64,000 nucleotides of DNA from Amorphochlora amoebiformis (taxonomy: Eukaryota > Cercozoa > Chlorarachniophyceae). The translations under genes were made by a program, and so were the position numbers. Below, piece after piece: positions 15,572 through 64,000 of the stretch. Under the pieces are notes generated by a model that worked only from the letters and a program-made list of their open reading frames with translations, was not told the origin of the DNA and made no database searches. Where the stretch lies: the NCBI GenBank assembly GCA_054601695.1, contig BAAHQB010000294.1:1-64000 (forward strand), given 5' to 3'. Each line of letters opens with the position of its first letter. Position 1 is the stretch's first letter.

Positions 15572-17402
15572 TCACGACGAGGTGAACGGTAATGACTGAG
15601 GTTCAAAGCTGTAGTATGTATAGGTCTTAGGGTCGAAATAACAGGCAAGAACGGGATCAAACAAGAGGTTGATCCCTCCGGTAGTTGCAGCGGTAGCCGA
15701 CATCGGTTGGCCCAACTCGTTTTGGTTCCGGCTTTGGCCCATGTTCCGGTTCCGGTTTTGGCCGATGCTCCGGTTCTTGGTTCCTTTTCGATCCTTCATG
15801 GTTGCGTCGACTATGCATACTCGATTACTACTGCTTTCCGCTGCTAGAGGGACAATCGTGGCCGCCAAATCGACATGATCTTTGTCATTGACATCGATAT
15901 CGTAATCATCGATGTCGCGATCATCAATATCGCCAACACCTTGACCGATATTGGCAATAGGATCATCGGTATCGCCATCGTCATCATCGGTGTCGATATG
16001 GCCATCGATACGAGGGTCATTCTTCTCGCTAAGACCCTCTTTAGGCCCTATCTCCGGCTCAGGTTCAGGCCCGTGGAGATCATCAGGACCAGGGTCATTG
16101 CAAGGGTCGGAGTCAAGGTCATGGTAGTGCTCCTTAGCGTCGTGATCTACTTCTTCACGTTTCGGGACTTGTCGTGGGTTTGCACGCGAAGATTCCAAGT
16201 CGCCTTCTCCGCCTCGAAACTCAGCAGGGGCTTCACATGATGCCAAATGCCTTGACCCTCTAGACTCTTGCGAACGTTTTGAGCCCTCAGAACACCCATA
16301 ACCACCACTAGGATTTACCGTCTTCTGGACGCCCTGAAAGCTGTCGATATTGCCACGGGATGGCAGGTTTGTCGTCTTATCACGCTGAAAATCACTGGAG
16401 TTTTTGTTGTCTGTCGAATGGAGCTGAGTTTCGCAGGGCGGGGTATTGCAGGGCTGAGTGTCGCAGGGCTGAGTGTCATAGGACTGGTTGTTGCAGGGCT
16501 GAGTGTCGCAGGGCTGAGTGTCGCAGGGCTGCTGAGTGTCACAGGGCTGAGTGTCGCAGGGCTGAATGTCGCAAGGCTGAGGCTGTGGCTCAGCGTCACA
16601 AGGCTGACGCAGCTGGCGCAGAGACTGATGCTGAGACTGACGCTGACGTTGAAACAACTTTTCTTTGCTGAGACCCTCGACACCTTCAAAGCTCTTGAGA
16701 TGACGTTGCCCCTCAACCAACAATGATTCGCCTCGTGAAGAGGCGTCATCGCGTAGAAGTGCCTGCTGCTCTGAGATTAAGCCGCCAACCAGCGGATTGT
16801 TTGACATACACTGGTTAGGCTGGACCTGACGGGGAGGTTTCGGATAAGGGTCAGACAAGGACTGAACCCAAGACTGTGGCTTACGGGGTCGGACCTGAGT
16901 TGTGCTATCTTCGTTATGTTTATCATCTCTTTTCATGTTGTCTCGGTTGCGAGAGCCGATAAGATTTAAGGATCTCCTCGGCAAGGAGGACGACCCTTCG
17001 TCCACTTCACCACACGAACGCTCTTCTTCCGCTCGGACTCCATACTCTTGGCTTCTACTTACTGCTTTCTTTCTACTGCTCGATCTGCTCGATCTACTCG
17101 ATTTCATCGCTTTTGTTTTCTTTTCCCATGCTTTTGAGCGCATGCCTAATAGTTTCCTGACCTTTTTCATGTTGTAAACCCTTGTTCTATAACTAACACC
17201 GAGAGGAAAGTTGTCTTTAGACGAGTATACGTCTCTTTCGTGAGTTGGACCAACCTCTTTCGAGTCGACAATGGGCAGCACTGAAGTACCGAATATTCGC
17301 CGGATCGAGCAGCATCCCTATCGTTATAGCTATCATATGTGTAACAAAACGCACGTATACATATATTTATATTTTATCTATATATATATATATAATATTA
17401 TA

Positions 17403-17457
<55 letters not shown>

Positions 17458-17474
17458 GTGCATCTATATGTATG

Positions 17475-17515
<41 letters not shown>

Positions 17516-18100
17516 ATTTATGCACACACACACCTTGAGATGGAGAGCATCTAAAGCTTTGAAGCGCTTGTTAAAATTGTCCAAAGACAGGCTCTCCATA
17601 TCAATGCACAAATTCACCCACATTGTTTTACCCAGATTGTGGAAACCAAAGTCCAACACAGACAGCGGTAGCTGTGTGGAGAGTGGAAGGTTTTGGATCT
17701 TTCGAAATGTCGTAGACAGGATGATAATGTGCGACGTGTTTTCCATCGATCGTATTCGCAGCCTGATCATCACCGGGGATTTAGTGAACAGAAGTTGCAG
17801 GGTCAAGAACGCCTCTCGCATCCCGATTCTCGTCCCGAGTCCACCTGGCATGGCACGAAAAGGATCAGATAAACAATCATCCACATTCAACATTCATTCA
17901 ACATCTAAGGATATTACGTTTGCATTCAACATCTAAGGATATTACGTTTGCGTTTAGTGGCAGCTGGGATGCTCATCGAGGCGTGAGGGGAGCCGCCCAT
18001 GATGTGGATCATGCCTTTCATTGTCTGAAGTTTACAACAATTGTGTGTATTTCAATTTGCATACATACGTGATCAATATATATGTTATATATATATATAT

Positions 18101-18143
<43 letters not shown>

Positions 18144-18234
18144 AATATATATATATATATTATATATAATATATATTGTGTGTACATACATAATACACAC
18201 ATACATGTATGTAAATAAGTACATTTGCATTCAT

Positions 18235-18332
<98 letters not shown>

Positions 18333-18340
18333 TATATATA

Positions 18341-18418
<78 letters not shown>

Positions 18419-18720
18419 TTAATATATGTATTTAAATATATGTATTTATTGTAAAAAATACAGTACGTATATACATTCACATACATAGGAAAATATCGAT
18501 GTATATACATATCTTGAACTCTGATAGGTTGCTATAATCTATGTACATATGTTCAACCCTGATAGGTTGCTATAATCTATGCACATATCTTGAACTCTGA
18601 TAGGTTGGTATAATCTCACCTTATTGTAAGCCTTTCGAACGTGTTGCGGGGAGGAGATAGTCCAGCCAGAGAGGGGTTTGGATCCGGTGTTAGTGAGTAA
18701 AAGAGTCGATCTCATCTCAT
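15572..18720 (-). CDS. CFAP20DC: CFAP20DC-like protein (CFAP20/DUF667 domain), N terminus partial
   Basis: Four exons join in phase on the minus strand: A (end at 18620), B 17946-18024, C 17534-17844, D 15572-17317 (stop). The spliced order reproduces the CFAP20 (DUF667) domain of CFAP20DC (human C3orf67): [16 protein letters not shown], then [12 protein letters not shown], then [42 protein letters not shown] (the hallmark WxNLCID), FKALDAL and, across the next junction, CSIRRIFG. After the domain comes [18 protein letters not shown], also seen in that family. Exon D then becomes low complexity: Ser/Arg, a (PCDTQ)n repeat (about 16436-16600) and an Asp-rich stretch, ending [19 protein letters not shown]. 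Family members are cilium/axoneme linked, so the organism is probably flagellated. The first exon or the true start upstream of about 18720 is not found. Confidence 0.82.
16436..16600 (-). repeat. Coding 15-bp minisatellite, (PCDTQ)n
   Basis: About ten copies of a 15-bp unit (plus-strand CAGGGCTGAGTGTCG) in the terminal exon of the CFAP20DC-like gene. The unit is in frame and gives a Cys-containing pentapeptide. Plus-strand frames over it are shadows. Confidence 0.85.
17390..17515. repeat. (TA)n microsatellite in intron C/D
   Basis: TA tract with TATGTA interruptions, between exons C and D of the CFAP20DC-like gene. Confidence 0.9.
17901..17956 (-). repeat. Direct duplication of a CFAP20DC splice donor
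   Basis: Two 28-bp copies (ACATCTAAGGATATTACG...) in direct repeat, the right one spanning the 3' edge and GTAATA donor of exon B. The left copy offers a second GTAATA donor 28 nt further into the intron. Confidence 0.75.
18080..18420. repeat. (TA)n microsatellite in intron A/B
   Basis: TA tracts with AATATA and CA runs between exons A and B of the CFAP20DC-like gene. At 18505-18620 there are three copies of a ~45-bp unit (CTTGAACTCTGATAGGTTGCT) that abuts the exon A donor. Confidence 0.85.
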
Positions 18721-18799
18721 CCGATGGAGAGATCACAACCGAGCAAATGCAAACAAGTACCAAGTGTACAACAGAGTTGAAGAAGCTAGGGATCACTAC

Positions 18800-19240
18800 T
18801 CATGTGTAGACTGCCTTCGCAAGTCTTATCGTAACCTTATCTTCACAATCTGCCGCTGTATTCAGGCCCCAAGAGACGGCGAAGATCAAGAGCCGCCTTG
18901 GGAACCGTTGGGGACCTTGGGCCTTGGCCAAATTGGAGCTAGCTAAGACTATTACCTCTGTTTATCACACCTTAAGGAACTTCTATACTAACCTCTAATA
19001 CCACAATTGATATTATTAAGCTTTTCTTAGATTATCGAAATATATTTATGTTTTTTCGGACAGGTCGGACACTGCGACAGCAACATACATGATCAGACGA
19101 GCACATACGATCCCACACCACCGAGCCACCCCATACACACGTGTCAATACCCCCATATACACGTGTCAATACCCCCATACACACGTGCCAATACCTCCAT
19201 ACACACATGTGTCCAGGACAGAGACCTCGATCCTATATAA
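18800..19240. other. Region 5' of the CFAP20DC-like gene
   Basis: Unique sequence that may hold the missing first exon and promoter; a short tandem repeat (about 22 bp, ATACCCCCATACACACGTG) lies at 19140-19210. No frame here can be joined with confidence. Confidence 0.4.
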
Positions 19241-19249
19241 TATTTATAC

Positions 19250-19880
<631 letters not shown>

Positions 19881-19964
19881 ATTTACATAATTATACGTTT
19901 ATATCATATTATACATACATGTATAATATTATAATATTATATATACATAGAGTCAGTCAAGTGG

Positions 19965-20345
19965 TCTTGATGCTAACCCTTACCCTAACTCTAACCCTTA
20001 TCCTAACCCTAACCCTAACTCTGCCATTAACCCTTACCTTATTTCTAAGCCTATCCTTACCCCTCACCCTAACTCTATCCAACCTTAACCCTAGCCGTAA
20101 CCCTAACTCCAACCTCACCCTGACCCTAACCCTAACCCTAACCTTAACCCTAACCTAACGTCTACCCCAACTTCAACCTTAACCGTAACCATAACCCAAA
20201 CCCCAATCTTACCCTCAACTCCTACCTAGCCTAGTCATAACCCTAATCTTAACCCTAACATTAACCAAACCCCAATCTTAACCTCAACTCCTACCCTAGT
20301 CATCACCCTAATCTTAACGGTAACATTAACCCTAACCGTAACCCT
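19965..20345. repeat. Degenerate interstitial telomere-like array
   Basis: CCCTAA-related units in the same orientation as the chromosome end, with heavy drift (CCCTTACC, CTCAACTCCTACC and so on). Probably an old internalised telomere or subtelomeric repeat. Confidence 0.85.
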
Positions 20346-21730
20346 GCCGTTTGATCATTTTCACTAGAATCTAGAGAATAACTATGAGTCGTATACCTGA
20401 GTGCTTACAGTACTCATGATCATGCAGCCCACGTACGGTATTATTTATTTACAAGTCAACGATCTAGACGATCACCGTTGATATCGCGCAACTTCAAATT
20501 TTACATTGCAGATACTTAGACCTTGCCTGAGGTTAAGCTTCTAGAACGAAATCGAGAATCGAGATCGAGAACGGAGATCGAGATCCGAGATCGAGATCGA
20601 GATCTAACAATACATGTATGCCAAACATCCTCAAGTTAGTTTGTTGTGCTACATGTGTAACCGTTTCTATCTACATCTGACTACAGTTGATCGCGAATTT
20701 ACTACTACTACTAGTACTAGTTGGGACTATAATAAATACTAGTAATATTACATCATACCATGATGCATTCTCAAGCACTAGCTAGCTTACTGATCTTCTA
20801 GATCTTGCCATGATGAGTCTGACAATTGCATCTCTAGCATCTGCCGGGCTAGGCTTAATTATAATATTAACTAGATCAGTAAATTAATCTCAGTAATCTC
20901 TTAAGGTTCGGATCCAATGCAAGGCAGATCATAGACGGTATCTAATGTCTATCATATGATTGATATGTTGTACACGGTACGCCACTTCCAATTGAATACG
21001 ATTCTACATGTCATCATGGTCGCAATGTTACACATTAGTACTATACGTTACATACACTATAATATTGTGGACTAATGTACGGTAGATAGTTACATGTATA
21101 TCATAGTCTATAGCCTGGAACATTTATGTACTATCTAGACTATCCATCTACTATGTGCTTATGATTCATGAACCAAACTGTAAGTGGATACGTACGTATA
21201 CATACGTGTGCGTACGCACGTGTGTGCGTACGTACATACATGCGTACACAACACATCGTCTAGTTGTACTGCGCCCACAACATATACATGTAGTACGGTA
21301 CGTAGAAACTTAGTGCATGCATTATAATCATGATACGCATTGTGGATGTACATATCTGTCAGCAATTAACTAGATTAACTTAGCAGTCAAAGCATGCGCA
21401 TGCGCCGCAGTATGCCACACATGTATATGGGCCTATTTTTCATTGGATATGGGAACATGCACACCGTAATATTGTAGTACAAAACAGTAAGTCTTAGTTA
21501 CTATATCATACCGATTCATACTTAGAACCGTGTTGTATAGCTAGCTATCACATAGAGCTACAGTCAACTCTCTTAAGTCAATACAGAAAACAATACCTAG
21601 AATACAATACATGATATATCTAGTGTACTACGTTACGTACGTATACGGTGACCAACCGGCGTCATGATGTACATACATACATACTACTAGTACGTACGTC
21701 AGTATTCTACACTATAAAAAGAGTATATAT
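20346..21730. other. Gene-free unique region
   Basis: About 1.4 kb without a convincing exon, RNA gene or long repeat. It has a short GAGATC-type run (20550-20610) and many CTAG/ACTAGT motifs, a texture shared with 50040-50880. Confidence 0.55.
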
Positions 21731-21758
21731 ATATTATATATATCTTATCATCTTATGA

Positions 21759-21769
<11 letters not shown>

Positions 21770-21808
<39 letters not shown>

Positions 21809-21813
21809 GTTAT

Positions 21814-21866
<53 letters not shown>
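21770..21866. repeat. (TA)n microsatellite
   Basis: TA tract with one ATGTTATACAC interruption. Confidence 0.9.
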
Positions 21867-21868
<2 letters not shown>

Positions 21869-21929
21869 TGGAACAGAAGGTAGAGAAGCGTTGGGGTTAT
21901 TTGTAGAATAGCAAATTGGCAATAGAATG

Positions 21930-22195
21930 TCAATAGAAACTGCAATCATATTTGCCATCATATGACGTAATCGTGTAGTAGAAACTTGCAATCAAATATT
22001 CTAGATGTTACCTAATCGTGTCATTGACTAGATTGACCTAATCGTGTCGATAGAAACTTGCCTAATCGTGTAGTAGAAACTTGCAATCATATGACCTAAT
22101 CGTGTGAATAGATAGAAACTTGCGATCATATGACCTAATCGTGTCAGTAGAATTGCAATCATATTACCTAATCGTGTCTACGCTACAATCCGACA
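21930..22195. repeat. Imperfect tandem repeat near 3' end of the RNA-binding gene
   Basis: About six units of 40-45 bp built on ATGACCTAATCGTGT and AGAAACTTGCAATCAT, lying just 3' of the last exon of the RNA-binding gene. No coding content. Confidence 0.75.
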
Positions 22196-22246
22196 GCTAG
22201 ATTTGGTGCATATCCCTCAAATTCACCACGATTCACGATTCACGAT

Positions 22247-33920
<11,674 letters not shown>

Positions 33921-34148
33921 CCGACTATCCCGCGCACGCCACGGCTGTGCAGGAAAGAACACCGATATTTTAATCAGAATATAACCATATGCTTGATATG
34001 TGATATATCCATATTTAAGATATATGCTATTAATTTAGCGGCTCGTGTTCGGGTGTTAAGATGGAAAAGGGCGGTAAGGCCCCTTCTCGGGTCGGAAGTG
34101 CAAATAAGTATTGGTCAAAACTCAACTGGACGAACACGAGAACGTTAA
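33921..34148. promoter_or_regulatory. Divergent promoter region between two nuclear-protein genes
   Basis: Only 228 bp separate the ATG of the RNA-binding gene (minus, 33920) from the ATG of the H3-tail/vWA gene (plus, 34149). The stretch must serve both. It has GC-rich edges and an AT-rich centre (33965-34035) and an ATTGGTC (inverted CCAAT-like) at about 34110. An upstream ATG at 34061 opens a 42-codon frame that overlaps the main start out of frame. Confidence 0.65.
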
Positions 34149-50010
<15,862 letters not shown>

Positions 50011-50890
50011 GTTGAAAATTGGAACCGTGACGTTCTAAACTTGTACTAGTTGTACTAGTTGTGCTAGAATGAGTAAACTGGATATATCTAGATACTGATT
50101 TATCAGCCTGCGGGCGAGTGTAGGAGTAAAGAGCAAGAGAGTGCACAAATTTAAACTTATACTATCATGTGATATCCCTGCTATTTATCTGGTTTGTGTA
50201 AATATCTTAACATTTATACCTTAGTAGATACTCATGAGTGGTCTATCTAGTTCATAGACCATACAACTAGCAGCTAGATCTGAGCTGTGGTTGCACACAC
50301 ATGTACTTACTAGACTTACTACAGTTATTCTCCTAACCGAGCTTCTAGATCTAGAGAATTATTTTGGATTATATATCGCGAGTAATCTAGGTAATCGATA
50401 ATAAATGAGTCGAAGATTCTGGGATTATATATCCACGGTATCTGTTGCTAGACACCGAGCTGGTGAGTCTAGCTAGCATAAGATGTAGTTAAGCCTGGTA
50501 CGGCGCTAGCGGCGATGGCCTGACCCCACTAGTCCAACTCTAGAACTAGGCTAGTCTAGTACTAGTCTAGCTAGTACTAGTAGTAGTAGTATGGTACTCT
50601 ACTAGTCTAGGTACTGGATGATATCCGTTATCTAGATTAGCTAGACAAGTTCTAGAAGTCTAGCAGATATACGGGCTTATCTAGTAATTACTAGAATTAG
50701 CGCAATTCAGCTAATCAGTCTAGTCATGCATGTTCATGTCGTCTAGGTCGTGTTCATACCGTCAACATGTAAATAGTTTAAATTGCTAGCCAGTATATCT
50801 AGATATGTATACGTGCTAGCGATGGCCTCAAATAGCCAATACTAGTAAACCGGTAATTAAACTTGAACTACGAATCTGTGTTCTCCGTTA
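50011..50890. other. Intergenic region between convergent genes
   Basis: About 900 bp between the stop of the H3-tail/vWA gene and the stop of the Nup58-like gene. Many CTAG and ACTAGT motifs; no exon, RNA gene or long repeat seen. Confidence 0.55.
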
Positions 50891-50949
50891 TGGACGATTT
50901 GTAGATTGGGTGAACTTAGAGAAGGTTCACAGTAGACTCCCAAGATCGG

Positions 50950-59894
<8,945 letters not shown>

Positions 59895-60017
59895 CCTCGG
59901 GAACGACAACCAAGACGTGTCCACAGCAGTTTGGCGCGGCCGGTGGATCGAGAAGTGTCCCAGGGGTGTCCTCTGCGTCTCACTGTGATCCCAAAATCAC
60001 ACAAATTGGAAACCAAA

Positions 60018-60090
60018 GCTCGCATAGCTCAGTTGGCAGAGCGCTCGGCTGTTAACCGAAAGGTCGGTGGTTCAAGCCCACCTGTGAGCG
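60018..60090 (+). tRNA. tRNA-Asn (anticodon GTT)
   Basis: A 73-nt cloverleaf: acceptor GCTCGCA/TGTGAGC (one G-U), D arm GCTC..GAGC, anticodon stem CTCGG/CCGAA with loop CTGTTAA giving anticodon GTT, T arm GGTGG/CCACC with loop TTCAAGC, discriminator G. Position 27-43 is a C-A mismatch where other eukaryotic tRNA-Asn have a pair. A box TAGCTCAGTTGG and B box GGTTCAAGCCC are good. No intron, and CCA is not encoded. It lies 123 bp upstream of the Nup58-like ATG on the other strand. Confidence 0.97.
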
Positions 60091-60101
60091 CGATTATGTT
60101 A

Positions 60102-60107
60102 TTTTTT
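60102..60107 (+). terminator. Pol III terminator of tRNA-Asn
   Basis: Six consecutive T residues 12 nt after the tRNA 3' end. Confidence 0.85.
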
Positions 60108-60117
60108 ACTCATATCA

Positions 60118-62621
<2,504 letters not shown>

Positions 62622-63038
62622 TGACGTCACATTAATGTGTATATATATATATATACAAACGTATCGATAGTTTCCAGAAGACGAAGATATATAGTAGATA
62701 AACTCACCTCGCTGCACCGATGGAGATTTCTAGAAGTTCACAGCTGCTTCAAGCGGACATTAATTTAATCCAAATATTTCAGATATCGATATCTGACTGT
62801 ATTCTGCCAGGTAGTATAACTAGAGTTCCTGTGATTTGCAGTATGAGCCAAATTAAAGTATTTAAAAAACCAAAAGATGCTCAAATTACTGCAGTAGATA
62901 ATACCAGTGCGTCCAGTGTATCTATATATCTACATTGATTAGTCTAGACTGTAGATAGTGAAACAAAAACTAGTGAAAAGCTAATACTAAAACACTAGAA
63001 CACATATGTGTTGTACATGTAGTACGTACATCTAGTAG

Positions 63039-63078
<40 letters not shown>

Positions 63079-63115
63079 ATACAAAAATGACATATGTGCC
63101 GTGCCAGTTTATATG

Positions 63116-63164
<49 letters not shown>

Positions 63165-63421
63165 AGATATATACAAAAAAACACACACACAGATATAAAT
63201 ATATAAAAATATATATATATCTAGTATATATATATATATATTATGTGTGTGTACATGTAGAACAAATACAGAACGGATGATAGTGAGCGCATGTGAATAA
63301 CAATTTAAGTTATGCACATGGACTTGCTCGACTTATGCAGATCAAGTTGATCAACTTATGCAGGTTATGCAGCTGTTTTGAAGGTATTTAGATGCAAGTT
63401 CAAGTTATGCAGGTTTCATAG
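62622..63421. other. Intergenic region, no firm gene
   Basis: A 72-codon frame starting at an ATG at 62720 (context CACCGATGG) is possible as a first exon of the next gene, but nothing confirms it. Two (TA)n tracts lie at 63040-63075 and 63120-63165. Short ATGCAGATCAAGTT/GATCAACTTATGCAG repeats occur at 63330-63420. Confidence 0.4.
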
Positions 63422-63624
63422 GCAGATTCGTTGGCTGCGCTGCCCTGACTGCGAACTCCTCTGGAATCCTCGGTAAAAACTTGGGGTCCTATCATTCGAT
63501 ACATATGTCAATCTTTGGTAACACTTAGGCTCCTATCATATGTGTTGTTCAAATCGAAAACTAATAGCTCACACTTATATATGTATATATATATATATAT
63601 ATATAGATATAAATATGTATTTAC

Positions 63625-63655
<31 letters not shown>

Positions 63656-63679
63656 ATATATATATGTATACATACATAC

Positions 63680-63738
<59 letters not shown>

Positions 63739-64000
63739 ATATATATATATGTATATAAATATTAATATATATAAATGTATATATATATATATATATTCCA
63801 TACAAATATATCTTGCATAACATTTGAGACCCTCTCCTCTCCCCTCTCCTCCCCTCTCTCTCTCCTCGCTCTCCTCGACTCTCTCCTCGCTCTCCTCGAC
63901 TCTCTCCTCGCTCTCCTCGACTCTCTCCTCGCTCTCCTCGACTCTCTCCTCGCTCTCTCCTCGCTCTCTCTTTTACTCAGCGCACATGGCCAACAACGTA
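63422..64000 (+). CDS. Gene cut by the window end (gene E), CxxC exon
   Basis: Exon 63422-63472 (acceptor TCATAG, donor CG/GTAAAA) encodes [16 protein letters not shown], with a CxxC motif. It joins in phase to the next exon, which begins at 63981 after TTTTACTCAG and runs off the window. The intron donor is partly duplicated at 63505-63535 (GGTAACACTTAGGCTCCTATCAT against GGTAAAAACTTGGGGTCCTATCAT). Function unknown. Confidence 0.45.
63590..63800. repeat. (TA)n microsatellite
   Basis: TA tract in the last intron of the window. Confidence 0.9.
63830..63975. repeat. CT-rich 20-bp tandem repeat
   Basis: Units of CTCTCCTCGCTCTCCTCGA; it forms the pyrimidine tract before the acceptor at 63980. 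Confidence 0.88.

Noticed and set aside
16360-16726. Plus-strand frames rich in AEC or GLSVAGL
   Set aside because: Shadows of the (PCDTQ)n coding repeat on the minus strand.
62720-62938. A 72-codon plus-strand frame with a fair start context
   Set aside because: No motif, homology or splice link; noted only in the intergenic entry.

Overview
This is the left end of a linear eukaryotic chromosome. It opens with about 390 bases of C-strand telomeric repeat (CCCTAA mixed with CCCGACA) and then runs through a repeat-swollen, intron-rich gene region. The source looks like a flagellate-bearing microbial eukaryote: there is a CFAP20DC-type ciliary gene, a Nup58-type nucleoporin, a nuclear tRNA-Asn and GT-AG introns. 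I cannot assign a lineage. Most long open frames in the window are artefacts of (TA)n, (GT)n and other microsatellites, which translate as IYIYIY and similar strings. The real genes are split into short exons, often 25-130 nt, separated by introns filled with (TA)n. I rebuilt them by eye from splice sites, codon phase and family motifs.

Layout. 1-390 telomere; 618-5128 a PIF/Harbinger-like DNA transposon with inverted ends and two head-to-head ORFs; 5324-8804 (minus) a five-intron gene of unknown function; 9640-12472 (minus) a CxxC zinc-binding and Gly-rich protein of unknown function; about 13030-13320 a possible 3' exon; 15572-18720 (minus) a CFAP20DC-like gene; 19965-20345 degenerate interstitial telomere-like DNA, then about 1.4 kb with nothing recognisable; 22247-33920 (minus) an RNA-binding protein with Q-rich, RGG, RRM and RS/RD segments; 34149-50010 (plus) a 23-exon gene; 50950-59894 (minus) an 18-exon Nup58-like nucleoporin; 60018-60090 tRNA-Asn(GTT); about 60118-62621 (plus) a membrane protein of unknown family; 63422-64000 (plus) the start of a further gene cut by the window edge.

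The most exciting locus is 34149-50010. Its first two exons encode residues 1-22 of the histone H3 tail without a change (MARTKQTARK spliced to STGGKAPRKQLAT). They are then joined, in phase through 21 more exons, to a von Willebrand factor A domain with an intact MIDAS (DVSGSM, GGGTQ, FLTDMQ), a beta/helical region and a Lys/Arg-rich C terminus. The 23 exons sum to 2013 nt (670 aa plus stop) with every phase matching. No H3 histone fold is present, so this reads as an H3-tail mimic fused to a vWA protein rather than as a histone gene.

A second theme runs through the window. Tandem arrays repeatedly start at, or contain, a splice site or a whole exon of the neighbouring gene: exon 19 and exon 20 of the H3-tail/vWA gene (four copies each), an FG-repeat exon of the Nup58-like gene (three copies, phase-neutral), an RRM exon edge (three copies) and several others. 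This suggests a local duplication process that acts on exon edges, with potential to create alternative exons. All models here are from reading alone; no transcript data or database search was available.
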